Assembly (NCBI GenBank): GCA_019187665.1
Contig: JABARH010000017.1
Span: 19,205-83,204, forward strand
DNA: 64,000 bases
Source of the DNA: Anaerolineales bacterium
GTDB lineage: Bacteria; Chloroflexota; Anaerolineae; Anaerolineales; Villigracilaceae
Reading direction: 5' to 3'
Part shown: positions 14,445-22,414 of the stretch, piece by piece
Position numbering within the stretch: position 1 is the first letter of the stretch
How the letters are laid out: the number at the start of each line of letters is the position of its first letter
Made by a program: the position numbers and the translations under genes
The notes under the pieces: generated by a model
Databases searched by the model: none
Seen by the model: only the letters and a program-made list of their open reading frames with translations
What the model was told of the DNA's origin: nothing

Positions 14445-15371
14445 TCAGCGTTCTCTAACGCTGATCGCCATCGCCGCGCGCAAGCCGTCTCCAGCCGCGA
14501 TCGCCGCCTGACGAAACGAATCGTTCTTCACGTCGCCGACAAAATACAAGCGTCCCGACTCGACCAGTTCCTGCGCGCGTCCTCGAATCTCGTCCGACAA
14601 AAAATCCAGATTGGGAACGCGCCCGATCGCGAACAGGGCATACTCTGCGTGGAGCGAAAACTTACCCTGCGCCAGCGCCTCGCACCTGACCTCGAGCCTG
14701 CCCGCGCGCTTATCGGCCGTTATCGCATGGACAGCGACTCCCGCGCGGTATTCGATGCGCTCCTCCTGCGCGGCGCGCTCGAACAACAATTCCAGGCATT
14801 TTACATTTTCTCCGCGATTAAGAATAGTGACAAAATTTCCCCTTTGCGCGAGGTTGAGCGCGTAATCGAAGGCCGCGTCTCCCGCGCCGACAATGACGAT
14901 CTTCCGTTCGGTCACGTTTGCCAGCGGCCATACTTCCGTGAAGACCCTGCCCTTTGTCTCAGGCGCGATCACGTCTGGCAGTGCGCGCGACAGTGTGCCA
15001 GCCGCGACGATCAGGTATTGCGCGCCGCGCCGCGCGCAATCGGTCTCAACGCAAAAGTCGTCCTCGCTCCAGGTCACCTGCCTGGCCTCCTCCCTTTTAA
15101 CCTCCGCTCCCAGCCGCTCGACCTGCTTTTTCATCAGGCCGATCAACTTTTCGCCGCGCACGCCGTTTGGAAAGCCAGGATAATTTTCCACGAGATTCGC
15201 GTTCCAAAGCAGCCCGCCGAGTTCGCGGCGCTCCAACAGCAGTGGCCGCAGTCCACAGCGCTGCAACTGGATCGCCGCGCTGATTCCAGCCGGCCCCCCG
15301 CCGATGATGATGACGCGGTGCTTTTCTTCTGGCTGCGGAGTTGTGAACGTTTGGTTTGTTTTTGATTTCAT
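14445..15371 (-). CDS. Thioredoxin-reductase-like FAD/NAD(P)H oxidoreductase without CxxC
   Basis: A 308-residue class II pyridine nucleotide-disulfide reductase fold: FAD motif VIIIGGGPAGISAA near the N-terminus, ENYPGFP, NAD(P)H motif IVIVGAGDAAFDYA (~res 157-170) and C-terminal YFVGDVKN. The CATC redox disulfide of true thioredoxin reductases is absent, so it is closer to ferredoxin/flavodoxin-NADP reductase-like members. It could supply electrons to the downstream radical SAM enzyme; that is inference from the 46-bp spacing only. Its last codons (SVRER, stop) are formed by the palindrome core GCGTTAGAGAACGC. No clear Shine-Dalgarno precedes ATG 15371. Confidence 0.85.
   Translation of the reverse strand: MKSKTNQTFTTPQPEEKHRVIIIGGGPAGISAAIQLQRCGLRPLLLERRELGGLLWNANLVENYPGFPNGVRGEKLIGLMKKQVERLGAEVKREEARQVTWSEDDFCVETDCARRGAQYLIVAAGTLSRALPDVIAPETKGRVFTEVWPLANVTERKIVIVGAGDAAFDYALNLAQRGNFVTILNRGENVKCLELLFERAAQEERIEYRAGVAVHAITADKRAGRLEVRCEALAQGKFSLHAEYALFAIGRVPNLDFLSDEIRGRAQELVESGRLYFVGDVKNDSFRQAAIAAGDGLRAAMAISVRER
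14448..14461. repeat. Palindrome core overlapping a gene end
   Basis: GCGTTCTCTAACGC is the exact core of the dispersed palindrome family. Here it supplies the last codons of the TrxR-like gene, so a repeat insertion has probably rewritten that C-terminus. Confidence 0.7.
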
Positions 15372-15419
15372 TTTGTAGAGTTGCTTGTTTGTTATACTGG
15401 CTACGCGAAAATCATTAAT

Positions 15420-15497
15420 TTAATGCTGCTCTGGCAGCAAAGCGCCGAAGCGGAAAGCGCTGTGTAGTTTGAGCGCGGTGAAAGTTTTGAACATCAT
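15420..15497 (-). CDS. 25-residue small ORF coupled to the isochorismatase gene
   Basis: ATG 15497 overlaps the isochorismatase TGA (ATGA), and GAGGAGG lies inside the end of that gene at suitable spacing. The peptide begins MMFKTFTALKLHSAFRFG and ends at TAA 15420. It is basic and amphipathic in style, with no recognised family. The strong ribosome site and stop-start overlap suggest it is translated; a chance ORF cannot be excluded. Confidence 0.4.
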   Translation of the reverse strand: MMFKTFTALKLHSAFRFGALLPEQH

Positions 15498-16138
15498 TGA
15501 ACCTCCTCGCATAGCGCGGGAACGGCAAACCCATGCGCAAGGTTGGACAGCGCGGCGCGATGAGCCTCCTCCGCGTACGTGGCTGTGCCGTCCACGCAGA
15601 AAAAAACTTCGAAGCCGCGCGTGAAGGCGGCGCGCGCGGTCGTCTCGCAGCACAGGTGCGTATGCACGCCCGTGATCACAACCTGCTCCACTCCCCCGCC
15701 CCGCAGGAACTCCTCCAGATTTGTTTTGTAGAAAGCGTCATACTGGGACTTCGCAATCACAATTCCTCTCGACGCGTCCAGCGCGGAGGCGATGGCGCTG
15801 TCAGGAGAGCCGGCGCGGATCGTCTCGCGCCACCAGCGCGACATCATGCCCGCGTCCGCGTCGGTGTTGAGGTGACGCGTAAAGACAATCGGGCGGGCGG
15901 CGGCGCTGTAGGCGGCAACTAGTAATTGGAGATTGGGAAGAATACCGGGCGCGCTGGGAATGAAGGCGTGAGAATCAGAACGCAGGAAATAGTCCTGCAT
16001 GTCCAACACGAGGAGCGCGGCGCGCCGGGGCCGAAAGACAATATCCGCGTGGCGGGCGCGGAGAGAAGCCAGCGCGTCGAGCATGGCGCGCGCTTTGGAG
16101 CGAATGGTTTCGGGGGTGAAATAGGCTGCGCGCATCAT
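15494..16138 (-). CDS. Isochorismatase-family cysteine hydrolase
   Basis: A 214-residue isochorismatase-fold hydrolase with the Asp-Lys-Cys triad: Asp46 (LVLDMQDYF), Lys130 (VIAKSQYDAFYKT) and Cys163/164 (THLCCETTARA), followed by the usual VDGTATYAEEAH. About 30 extra N-terminal residues precede the core, as in several arylmalonamidase/N-carbamoylsarcosine amidase-like relatives. The substrate is not predictable: members cleave nicotinamide, ureas, amides or isochorismate. The start is ATG 16138 or the next ATG (16135); no Shine-Dalgarno is visible and a terminator lies 9 bp upstream. Confidence 0.85.
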   Translation of the reverse strand: MMRAAYFTPETIRSKARAMLDALASLRARHADIVFRPRRAALLVLDMQDYFLRSDSHAFIPSAPGILPNLQLLVAAYSAAARPIVFTRHLNTDADAGMMSRWWRETIRAGSPDSAIASALDASRGIVIAKSQYDAFYKTNLEEFLRGGGVEQVVITGVHTHLCCETTARAAFTRGFEVFFCVDGTATYAEEAHRAALSNLAHGFAVPALCEEVQ

Positions 16139-16146
16139 ATAAAAAC

Positions 16147-16174
16147 GTCAGACACCAGGCGATTGGTATCTGAC
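16147..16174 (-). terminator. Intrinsic terminator after the Lrp-domain gene
   Basis: On the minus strand GTCAGATACCA (16174-16164) pairs with TGGTGTCTGAC (16157-16147) apart from one G-U pair, followed by GTTTTTAT. It sits between the Lrp-domain gene and the isochorismatase gene. Confidence 0.75.
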
Positions 16175-16274
16175 GCAGTATCTTACCCGCGCGCAGGCAG
16201 GCGCGCAACCCGTCCACGCGGGATTCCAGCGCGAGTCACGCGCGAACGTGAATTGAAGCGAAAGACGATCCCGG

Positions 16275-16505
16275 CTAGAGGTCCACCGCGATGCAGGTTA
16301 ACGTCTGCTCCACACCAGGGATGGGCTGGATGGCAGAGGCGCTGATCATGCCAAGCCGCGAGACGTCGGGCGTATCCACGACCGCCACCGCATCGTAGGG
16401 GCCGAAGGTCATGTGCGCCTCAATGATGCCTTCCAATTTGCGAAGTTGCCGGACGACATCTTTAACTTCGCCAGCGCGGATCTTGATGAGAACGTAGGCT
16501 TTCAT
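16275..16505 (-). CDS. Stand-alone Lrp/AsnC ligand-binding (RAM) domain protein
   Basis: A 76-residue protein starting MKAYVLIKIRAGEVKDVV; the beta-alpha-beta-beta-alpha-beta pattern with FGPYDAVAVVDTPD is the Lrp/AsnC effector-binding fold without its DNA-binding helix-turn-helix. AAGGAG sits 6 nt before ATG 16505. Such single-domain proteins form oligomers that bind amino acids and may modulate full-length Lrp proteins; none is encoded in this window. It lies 65 bp downstream of the formate/nitrite channel gene and is probably co-transcribed with it. Confidence 0.9.
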   Translation of the reverse strand: MKAYVLIKIRAGEVKDVVRQLRKLEGIIEAHMTFGPYDAVAVVDTPDVSRLGMISASAIQPIPGVEQTLTCIAVDL

Positions 16506-16570
16506 AATTACTCCTTCGAGCGGCGCCAGAGGGCGCCTCCCATGCGGGCATCGGGGACCGCCGACGCGTG

Positions 16571-17455
16571 TCAGTTTTTGTTGCGCAGAAAAACTGCCCA
16601 ATAAACAGCGGCCACCAAAATCGTGCCGCCGATGACGTTTCCGATCGTGACGGGAATGAGGTTGTAGATGAAGAAGTTGCCCCAGGTCAGACTTTGCAGG
16701 CCGGGCACCTTATCGGCAACGGATGCGACGAAAGCGGGATCGAACATCTGGATGAATAAGGCGTATGGAACAAAGTACATGTTGGCGATGCTGTGCTCAA
16801 ACCCTGCCGCGACGAAGGCGGTGATCGGAAAGATGATCGCCAGGATTTTGTCCATTGTGCTGCGCGCGCTGTAGGTCAGCCAGACCGCCAGGCAGACGAG
16901 AGCGTTGCACAAAATCCCCAGCGCCATGGCCTGCCAGAAGTCGAGGCTGGTTTTGCCAACGGCGATCTTGAGCGCGGCCACCCCCACCGCGTTGGCGCCG
17001 AAGGTATATTGGCGGGTCAAAAACATCAGGATCACCGTGCCGATCGAGCCTGCAAAATTTCCGACGTAGACGATACCCCAATTACGGAGCAACGCGTACG
17101 TGGAGACCTTGCGACTCGCCCAGGCCATCACGATCAGGTTGTTGCCGGTGAACAATTCCGCGCCGCCGACAACGACCAGGATCAGCCCGAGGCAGAAGAC
17201 CAGTCCGGTCAGCAGGCGCGTCACTCCATAGGGCAGGCCGGTGGTGAACGCGGCCGCGCCGTCGGCCGCGGCGACGGTCATGCTGCCCGCCGAGACGGTG
17301 GTGGCAAAGATCGCGCCGAGAGAAATAAATGCGCCCGCCAGAACGGCGAGCGCAAACATGGTCAACGCGGGCATCTCGGCTTTACGAACTCCGAGGTATT
17401 CGGCGCGGGTGGCCATTTCGGCCGGAAGCAACGCGTCAATTCGAACTTCGCTCAT
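16571..17455 (-). CDS. Formate/nitrite transporter (FNT) family channel
   Basis: A 294-residue FNT protein with six membrane helices. AELFTGNNLIVMAWASRK (~res 99-116) and AAGFEHSIANMYF (~res 216-228) are the family signatures, and the second contains the central His of the FocA/NirC pore. It should form a pentameric channel for formate, nitrite or hydrosulfide in the cytoplasmic membrane. GGAGAA precedes ATG 17455. fdhD at 30703 hints at formate metabolism in the organism but is far away, so the physiological anion is undecided. Confidence 0.93.
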   Translation of the reverse strand: MSEVRIDALLPAEMATRAEYLGVRKAEMPALTMFALAVLAGAFISLGAIFATTVSAGSMTVAAADGAAAFTTGLPYGVTRLLTGLVFCLGLILVVVGGAELFTGNNLIVMAWASRKVSTYALLRNWGIVYVGNFAGSIGTVILMFLTRQYTFGANAVGVAALKIAVGKTSLDFWQAMALGILCNALVCLAVWLTYSARSTMDKILAIIFPITAFVAAGFEHSIANMYFVPYALFIQMFDPAFVASVADKVPGLQSLTWGNFFIYNLIPVTIGNVIGGTILVAAVYWAVFLRNKN

Positions 17456-17570
17456 GGACGATTCTCCGTTTCAGCGCGCGTACGTCAGTCGCTTAATTGC
17501 ATATCCCGGGCGTTTCCTCCACGCAGCGCGCGGCCCTCGCATGGGTTTGCCGGGACGTATTGCAAAAAAA

Positions 17571-17576
17571 ATTATA
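17571..17576 (-). promoter_or_regulatory. Possible -10 box of the FNT gene
   Basis: TATAAT on the minus strand, about 115 bp upstream of ATG 17455. No good -35 at the proper distance, so low confidence. The rest of 17456-17679 shows no other signal. Confidence 0.35.
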
Positions 17577-17679
17577 GCCGAAAGGGATTGGATGATTGTA
17601 CCGATTCAGCGCGCCGATTGTCACGATTCGGGCGACGCGCGATCGGCGGGCGTCTGAATACGGTTGCAGATATGCCACG

Positions 17680-18660
17680 CTATTTTTTTCGCGCCCCGGC
17701 GGCGGTCAACGCCCCGGCGGCAACCAGCGCGGCGGCAATGATGACGCCGGCCGCCAGCCAGCCGCTTCCATCGGCAAGCGGCGCAGAAGGCGGCAACGTG
17801 GGCGACGGCGGCGGCGAAGCGGTCGTGGTCCAGAAAATGAACGGCGTAAATGTGGCTGCTATGGTTGGCGTTCCGGTCGGTCCAGCGGTGGCAGTGGACG
17901 CGGCAACCTGGATGATCAGCGTGTCACCGGGATAGATCAGGTTATCGCTGATTTTGTTCAGCCGCCTGATCTCCTCGAAGTTCACGTGATAGGCGATGGA
18001 AATGCTCCACAATGTCTCGCCAGGCTGGACAACATGCTGGATGGAGCCGTCGGCGTTGGGCGTACTGGGAAGAACGACTCCAATCGTCGGGATGGCGGCT
18101 CCTGTCCCGCCGGTTGTTCCTCCGCTGGGCGGCGTATATGCTGCCGACGCGCCGCTCGGCTGGGCCGCGTCAAGCGTAAAGTAGCAATAATTTCCCGAGC
18201 AGGATACACCCGCGCCGACCTCGGTCAGGTTCGCCGACAGCATCGTGTTTTGGTGAGGCGCGTCCCCCATCCAGACGTTGACCACATCCCTGGCAGAATA
18301 GCCTGAGCCGGCCAGGATATTCTCAGAGAAGAAACCGCCCAGAGACAGGTCTCCCGCCACAGAGTAGCCCGCCGCGAGCGCGCGCTGATAGGGGCGCGTC
18401 CCGCCGGGCCCGTAGTGAGTCACGGAACTGATGGAGGCTTGATAATCTGAATGTGACTGGGCAACGCTCATCAAAATGGAGTTGATCGAATAAGCGGGAA
18501 GTCCGTTTTTGGCGCGCAGGTTGTTCACCGCCTCGATCAACTCGTAGGCAGTGGCGCGCAAAGGCATTGCCCCCACGTGCGTTGAAGGCGCTCCGCCCAT
18601 TAGGGCAAGAAACAGGAAGGCCAAAAGAAGGGGATGAAAAAGACGGCTGTGAGGTCGCAT
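17680..18660 (-). CDS. Secreted CAP (SCP/PR-1) domain protein with LysM
   Basis: A 326-residue protein: signal peptide (~1-31, LLLAFLFLALMGG), CAP domain (~38-165: ELIEAVNNLRAKNGLPAYSI, SHSDYQASISSVTHYGPG, FFSENILAG), a Pro/Gly/Thr linker, a LysM module (~208-253: HVVQPGETLWSISIAYHVN with LIYPGDTLII), a Pro-rich spacer and a C-terminal membrane helix ending in ARKK. It is probably anchored outside the cell and bound to peptidoglycan or another glycan by LysM. The CAP domain's function in bacteria is poorly defined. A TATAAT 7 nt before ATG 18660 suggests a leaderless transcript. Confidence 0.9.
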   Translation of the reverse strand: MRPHSRLFHPLLLAFLFLALMGGAPSTHVGAMPLRATAYELIEAVNNLRAKNGLPAYSINSILMSVAQSHSDYQASISSVTHYGPGGTRPYQRALAAGYSVAGDLSLGGFFSENILAGSGYSARDVVNVWMGDAPHQNTMLSANLTEVGAGVSCSGNYCYFTLDAAQPSGASAAYTPPSGGTTGGTGAAIPTIGVVLPSTPNADGSIQHVVQPGETLWSISIAYHVNFEEIRRLNKISDNLIYPGDTLIIQVAASTATAGPTGTPTIAATFTPFIFWTTTASPPPSPTLPPSAPLADGSGWLAAGVIIAAALVAAGALTAAGARKK

Positions 18661-18667
18661 GGCAAAA

Positions 18668-18673
18668 ATTATA
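18668..18673 (-). promoter_or_regulatory. -10 box immediately upstream of the CAP-LysM start
   Basis: TATAAT on the minus strand, separated from ATG 18660 by 7 nt (TTTTTGC-type spacer), so transcription should begin at the start codon. No Shine-Dalgarno is present. Confidence 0.55.
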
Positions 18674-18691
18674 CATCGGCAAGAGCGAATT

Positions 18692-18730
18692 AAAAAATAT
18701 CTCCCGCCTGGCAGGCAGGAGATATTTTTT
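18692..18730 (-). terminator. Intrinsic terminator after ndk
   Basis: AAAAAATATCTCC (18692-18704) and its perfect complement (18718-18730) frame a 13-nt loop; on the minus strand the stem ends in a T-run. It lies 12 bp after the ndk stop. Confidence 0.9.
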
Positions 18731-18741
18731 GTTGTTATTGA

Positions 18742-19194
18742 CTATTTCTCGAACACCCAGCGGTCCGCTTCGCGTGTCCAGTCCACAAGTTCGTTCTTCG
18801 TAAACCATAACGCTGTTTCTTTCTCGCCATTTTCCACGGTGTCTGAGGCGTGCGTCAGGTTGCGGCCGACTTCGAGTGCAAAGTCATGGCGCAGTGAGCC
18901 GGGCGCGGCCTCGGTTGGACGCGTAGCGCCCATCGTCTGACGGATGGCGGCAACAGCGTTTGGCCCCTCCCACACCATCGCCATGACCGGCGCAGAAATA
19001 ATGTACGCGATCAAACCATCGTAAAACGGCCTGCCTTTATGAATGGCGTAATGCGTCTCGGCCAATTCACGGCTGACAGCCATGAATTTCGCAGCCACAA
19101 GCCGCAACCCGCGCCGCTCGAGGCGGGAGACGACTTCGCCGACAAGCGCGCGTTGCACGCCATCGGGTTTTACCAGCACTAAAGATCGTTCCAC
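18742..19194 (-). CDS. ndk: Nucleoside-diphosphate kinase
   Basis: A 150-residue NDP kinase that transfers the gamma phosphate of ATP to NDPs through a phospho-His. It begins with the typical MERSLVLVKPDGVQRALVGE; Lys9, GRPFYDGLIAYI, TRPTEAAPGSLRHDFA and RNLTHASDT with catalytic His115 are all in place. I set the start at GTG 19194, because GGAGGAG lies 3 nt before it and the protein then begins exactly like its family; a TTG four codons upstream is in frame but lies over that ribosome site. Confidence 0.95.
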   Translation of the reverse strand: MERSLVLVKPDGVQRALVGEVVSRLERRGLRLVAAKFMAVSRELAETHYAIHKGRPFYDGLIAYIISAPVMAMVWEGPNAVAAIRQTMGATRPTEAAPGSLRHDFALEVGRNLTHASDTVENGEKETALWFTKNELVDWTREADRWVFEK

Positions 19195-19221
19195 AGTCTC
19201 CTCCAAAAGGTTGATTCAGAG

Positions 19222-19250
19222 AAACCAGGTTTCTTCGAGAAACCTGGTTT
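19222..19250. terminator. Hairpin between the TPR gene and ndk
   Basis: AAACCAGGTTTCT (19222-19234) and its perfect complement (19238-19250) leave a TCG loop. The T-run is on the plus-strand side (19248-19253) although the neighbouring genes run minus, so termination on the minus strand is uncertain. The TTCTTCGAGAA tip is shared with the terminator at 23801. Confidence 0.6.
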
Positions 19251-19261
19251 TTTGCATTTCG

Positions 19262-21835
19262 CTATCGCAGCAACTCTTCCGCCTTGGTGTACGCGTCGAG
19301 CGCGTCCTGCAAGCGGTTGGATCGCATGTAGGCGTCGCCGAGAGTCTGCCAGATTGAGACTTCCACCGGGAAGCGGTAGAGCGCTTCCTTCAAGTCAAAC
19401 GTGATTTCGTCCAGCAGTTTTCCCTTCCGAATCAGCGAGGCGTACGCTTGCAACGCATCGGGAATCTTGCCGTGACCAAGAATCTCGCGCGCCTGTTCCA
19501 GCCCGGTGTCCGTCATGGGCGGAAGTATACCACCGCGTCTTGACTTCGCCCGTTCGTCAGGCGATTCTTTCTTGCGGGGCGCTTTGGGTTTCGCGGCCGG
19601 TTTGGGTCCAACTGGCTGCGGCGCGGCCGCGGCCGGTTCTGTTTCTGGCAGTTTTTGCGCCGGCCTGGATGCAGGCACCCACTCGGTTGAGCGTGTCGGC
19701 GCGGGCGGGAGCGGTTCAGCCGAGGGTTGTTCGACCAGCCAGGCGGGCAGGTCTGAGGCGCTCTTCGCCACAGGAGTGGAAAGCGGAGGCGGAGATTCGC
19801 GCTCTTTTTCGAGGTCGTGCAGCCAGGAAGGAATTTCCGCTTCACCTTCCGCCGCGCGCGACGGTGAAGCGGGCGCGGTCTTCTCGACGCCCCACCCCGC
19901 TGAAAGGTCGGCGATGGGCGCGGTGGGTTGCTCCGTGTCTTTTTTATCGAACCAGGATTCCAATGAACCATCCGCGTCCGAAGCAGGTTCAGCAACAGGA
20001 CGCGCGTGCGCCGCCTCCGCTTCACTGAGCCAGGATTCGGGTAATGCGCCTGACGCCGGAGCAGCCGTAGAAGGTGTGTCTGCCTCGTCAAGTTTTCGCA
20101 GCCAGACACTGGTCTCATCCATCGCGGGCGCGTTCGGGCGCGTAAAATCTCCCGTATCATCAACCGGCGGCCAGCCCGGTTCCCGTGCAGAGGGAAGAGG
20201 CGCTGCGGTCTCCTGTGTCTCGCCGATGGCGCGCGCCTGTTCCACCCATTCAGGCGCCTGCTCAGTGCGCGCGTTCGGGTCGGTGATCAATTCTTCGGTG
20301 TTGGCGCCTTGTTTCGCGGCCAGACCTTCGAGCCACAACATGGCGGCATCCTGCTCGGCGGCGGAGGTGCCCAGGTCGCCGAGTCCGGAAGCGGGCGCGG
20401 GGGTTGAAGTGGCGGGCGTCTCGCCAATGGAACGCGCTTGTTCCACCCATTCAGGCGCCTGCTCAGTGCGCGCATTCGGGTCGGTGATCAATTCTTCGGT
20501 GTTGGCGCCTTGTTTCGCGGCCAGACCTTCGAGCCACAACATGGCGGCATCCTGCTCGGCGGCGGAGGCGCCCAGATCGCCGAGTCCGGAGGTCGGAGTA
20601 GGTGGCGCGGCTTGCTCCGGTGCAGGTTCGCCAGAAAGACTTGCCAGCCAATCTGGTGGGTCGCTGGAGGGCGCGGCTTGTTGCGCCGCGAATTCTCCTG
20701 TATTGGAGAGCCAGTCGTCTGCGGCCGGCGTGGCTTGCATCGCAGATGAAACACCGAGGCTGTCTAGAAATTCTCTTGTCTCCTGTTCAGACTGGGCCGG
20801 GGCCGGGGCAGGCGGCTCCTGCGCGGCAGGAGCCATGGAACGGATCCAGTCGGGCAGCTCGGCGCGTTCGATCTCTTCTGAAGCGGAGTCGGAGGAGGCG
20901 GAGGAAGCGGACTCGTTAAATGTCCCGGAAGAATCGCCCCACCCGTGTTGGCGCATCCAATCGGGGATGGCGTCGGACGAGGCCGCCTCGGGCGCGGAGG
21001 GCGGCGCAGCCGGTTCGTTGGCCAATGAGTCGCGCCAGTCCACCTGCGGGCTGGCCGGCTGCCCGGAATATTCGAGGCGCTGAATCATAACGGCATTGTC
21101 CGGGGCGTCGGCGGCCTGAAAGATGTGTCCGGGGGCGTGCGCAGCGTAGGGGTCGAGTTCGATCACGCGGTTGCGATACGTGGGGATGGTTTCAGCCATG
21201 CCCGTGCCAGGCAGGATCTCCACAAGGATTTGATTGGCGACCAGGCAATAGGCGGATTTGTTCAAGAGTTGCGAGCAGGATTCGGATGCGTCAGCCTTTT
21301 GTCCGCTGCGATATTGGGAAAAAGCAAGCAGGGCCAGCATGTCGAAGCGGCCGGGATCTTCCGCAAGCACCGAGCGGATCTCGCCGATGGCCTGTGAATA
21401 CAATTCGCCCTGAACATACATATGGGCAAGCGCGCCGCGCGTCAGTCGAATTTTATGAGGTTCGCGCCCGTCACGTTGACCGTAAAGTCGCTGCAACTCG
21501 GCCTGCACTGCGGAATTGGACGGCTGAACCTCGAAGGCGCGTTCCATGTGCCAGATCGTGTCTTCGAGACGCTTCTGGTCATCGTAAATGATGCTCATGC
21601 CCACATGCGAGACGAAATCGTCCGGCGCGACCAAAAGGACGCGCTTGAAAACATCTGCGGCTTCGTTGTATCGTTTGGATTCGAGGCTGGCTTTCCCCAG
21701 CATGCGATAGGCGTCGAGGTGTTTGGGGTAGGTGGACAGGATGTGGCGGCAATGTGCGATCGCCTCGTCCGTATTTCCCCGGTCGATGAACATTTCGATT
21801 TCACGGATATATGCCCGTAGAGGAACGTTCGCCAT
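19262..21835 (-). CDS. TPR protein with long linker rich in tryptophan motifs
   Basis: An 857-residue protein with no signal peptide. The N-terminal ~240 residues are TPRs (RGNTDEAIAHCRHILSTYPK, LEDTIWHMERAFEVQPSN) and the last ~90 are TPRs again. Between them lies a ~500-residue disordered Ala/Pro/Glu/Ser linker with over ten short Trp motifs such as IPDWMRQHGW, LPDWIRSM, PPDWLASL, APEWVEQAR, IPSWLHDLEKE and LPAWLVEQ. Two 67-residue blocks in the linker are nearly identical (see 20222-20590). AGGAGA upstream supports ATG 21835. I do not recognise a named family; the repeated W motifs look like docking sites for a partner or for the protein's own TPRs. Confidence 0.85.
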   Translation of the reverse strand: MANVPLRAYIREIEMFIDRGNTDEAIAHCRHILSTYPKHLDAYRMLGKASLESKRYNEAADVFKRVLLVAPDDFVSHVGMSIIYDDQKRLEDTIWHMERAFEVQPSNSAVQAELQRLYGQRDGREPHKIRLTRGALAHMYVQGELYSQAIGEIRSVLAEDPGRFDMLALLAFSQYRSGQKADASESCSQLLNKSAYCLVANQILVEILPGTGMAETIPTYRNRVIELDPYAAHAPGHIFQAADAPDNAVMIQRLEYSGQPASPQVDWRDSLANEPAAPPSAPEAASSDAIPDWMRQHGWGDSSGTFNESASSASSDSASEEIERAELPDWIRSMAPAAQEPPAPAPAQSEQETREFLDSLGVSSAMQATPAADDWLSNTGEFAAQQAAPSSDPPDWLASLSGEPAPEQAAPPTPTSGLGDLGASAAEQDAAMLWLEGLAAKQGANTEELITDPNARTEQAPEWVEQARSIGETPATSTPAPASGLGDLGTSAAEQDAAMLWLEGLAAKQGANTEELITDPNARTEQAPEWVEQARAIGETQETAAPLPSAREPGWPPVDDTGDFTRPNAPAMDETSVWLRKLDEADTPSTAAPASGALPESWLSEAEAAHARPVAEPASDADGSLESWFDKKDTEQPTAPIADLSAGWGVEKTAPASPSRAAEGEAEIPSWLHDLEKERESPPPLSTPVAKSASDLPAWLVEQPSAEPLPPAPTRSTEWVPASRPAQKLPETEPAAAAPQPVGPKPAAKPKAPRKKESPDERAKSRRGGILPPMTDTGLEQAREILGHGKIPDALQAYASLIRKGKLLDEITFDLKEALYRFPVEVSIWQTLGDAYMRSNRLQDALDAYTKAEELLR
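20222..20590 (-). repeat. 201-bp-spaced direct duplication in the TPR-linker gene
   Basis: About 170 bp at 20222-20390 recur at 20423-20590, encoding AAMLWLEGLAAKQGANTEEL and DPNARTEQAPEWVEQAR in both copies with almost no change. A recent in-frame duplication. Confidence 0.85.
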
Positions 21836-21904
21836 GGAAAATGTCTCCTGATGCAATTATGCCTTCACCCGTTGATTTGTGCAAGTATCACGGAAAAGAT
21901 GAGA

Positions 21905-22056
21905 TATGGTTTTTTTCAAGGTCGGAGATTCCTCAACGCGAGTTACGCCAATCAGCGAATGACGCGAATAAACCCAGGAAAATTCGCGAAATTCGCCTAT
22001 TCGTGGCATTCGCGTTCCAAACCCGCCGGTTTGTCAAGCGACTTTGAAAGACCATA
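21905..22056. mobile_element. MITE copy 2 (152 bp)
   Basis: The ends TATGGTTTTTTTCAAGGTCG and ...GACTTTGAAAGACCATA form terminal inverted repeats. AAAAGATGAGA occurs on both sides (21894-21904 and 22057-22067), a perfect 11-bp target duplication. It lies upstream of the TPR-linker gene. No ORF of its own. Confidence 0.92.
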
Positions 22057-22414
22057 AAAAGATGAGAGGAACTGTATTCGATCTGAGGCGGGATACCCGG
22101 CGCCCAGGCGCGAGGTACGCGGGTGTGGTTCGGTGAAATTTTATCACAGCGAGCATGTCTTATCATGGAAATCCCATTGTCGGTACGACACAAAACCCAG
22201 CGTAATTTACGCCTCGGCGATAGAGGCTCTGACGCGCTTTCGCGATCGCCAATTCAGGACTTGCGCATCCAGGCGAATGAGCGGCGCTAGAGAGCGCTAT
22301 TATGCGTAAGCCAGTGATGGAGAACATGCGTCAATAGCCAGAAACTCGGTTAGCGGGAGAGGGTTTCCAATGTTATAGTTGCACCCATTCCGCCAGAACA
22401 AGGAGAGGACGACG
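22057..22414. other. Intergenic region between divergent genes
   Basis: This is the non-coding stretch between the TPR-linker gene and the MFS gene. I see only the MITE's right target duplication, a diverged palindromic element (22259-22311) and a possible -10 (TATAGT near 22374) for the MFS gene. Confidence 0.5.
22259..22311. repeat. Diverged palindromic element copy
   Basis: ACTTGCGCA at the left and ATGCGTAAGC at the right enclose GCGGCGCTAGAGAGCGCT, the same architecture as the 26153-26228 element with several substitutions. Confidence 0.65.

Noticed and set aside
19506..21083. 525-codon plus-strand frame opposite the TPR-linker gene
   Set aside because: Ser/Ala/Gly-rich complement of the repetitive linker; no recognisable protein.
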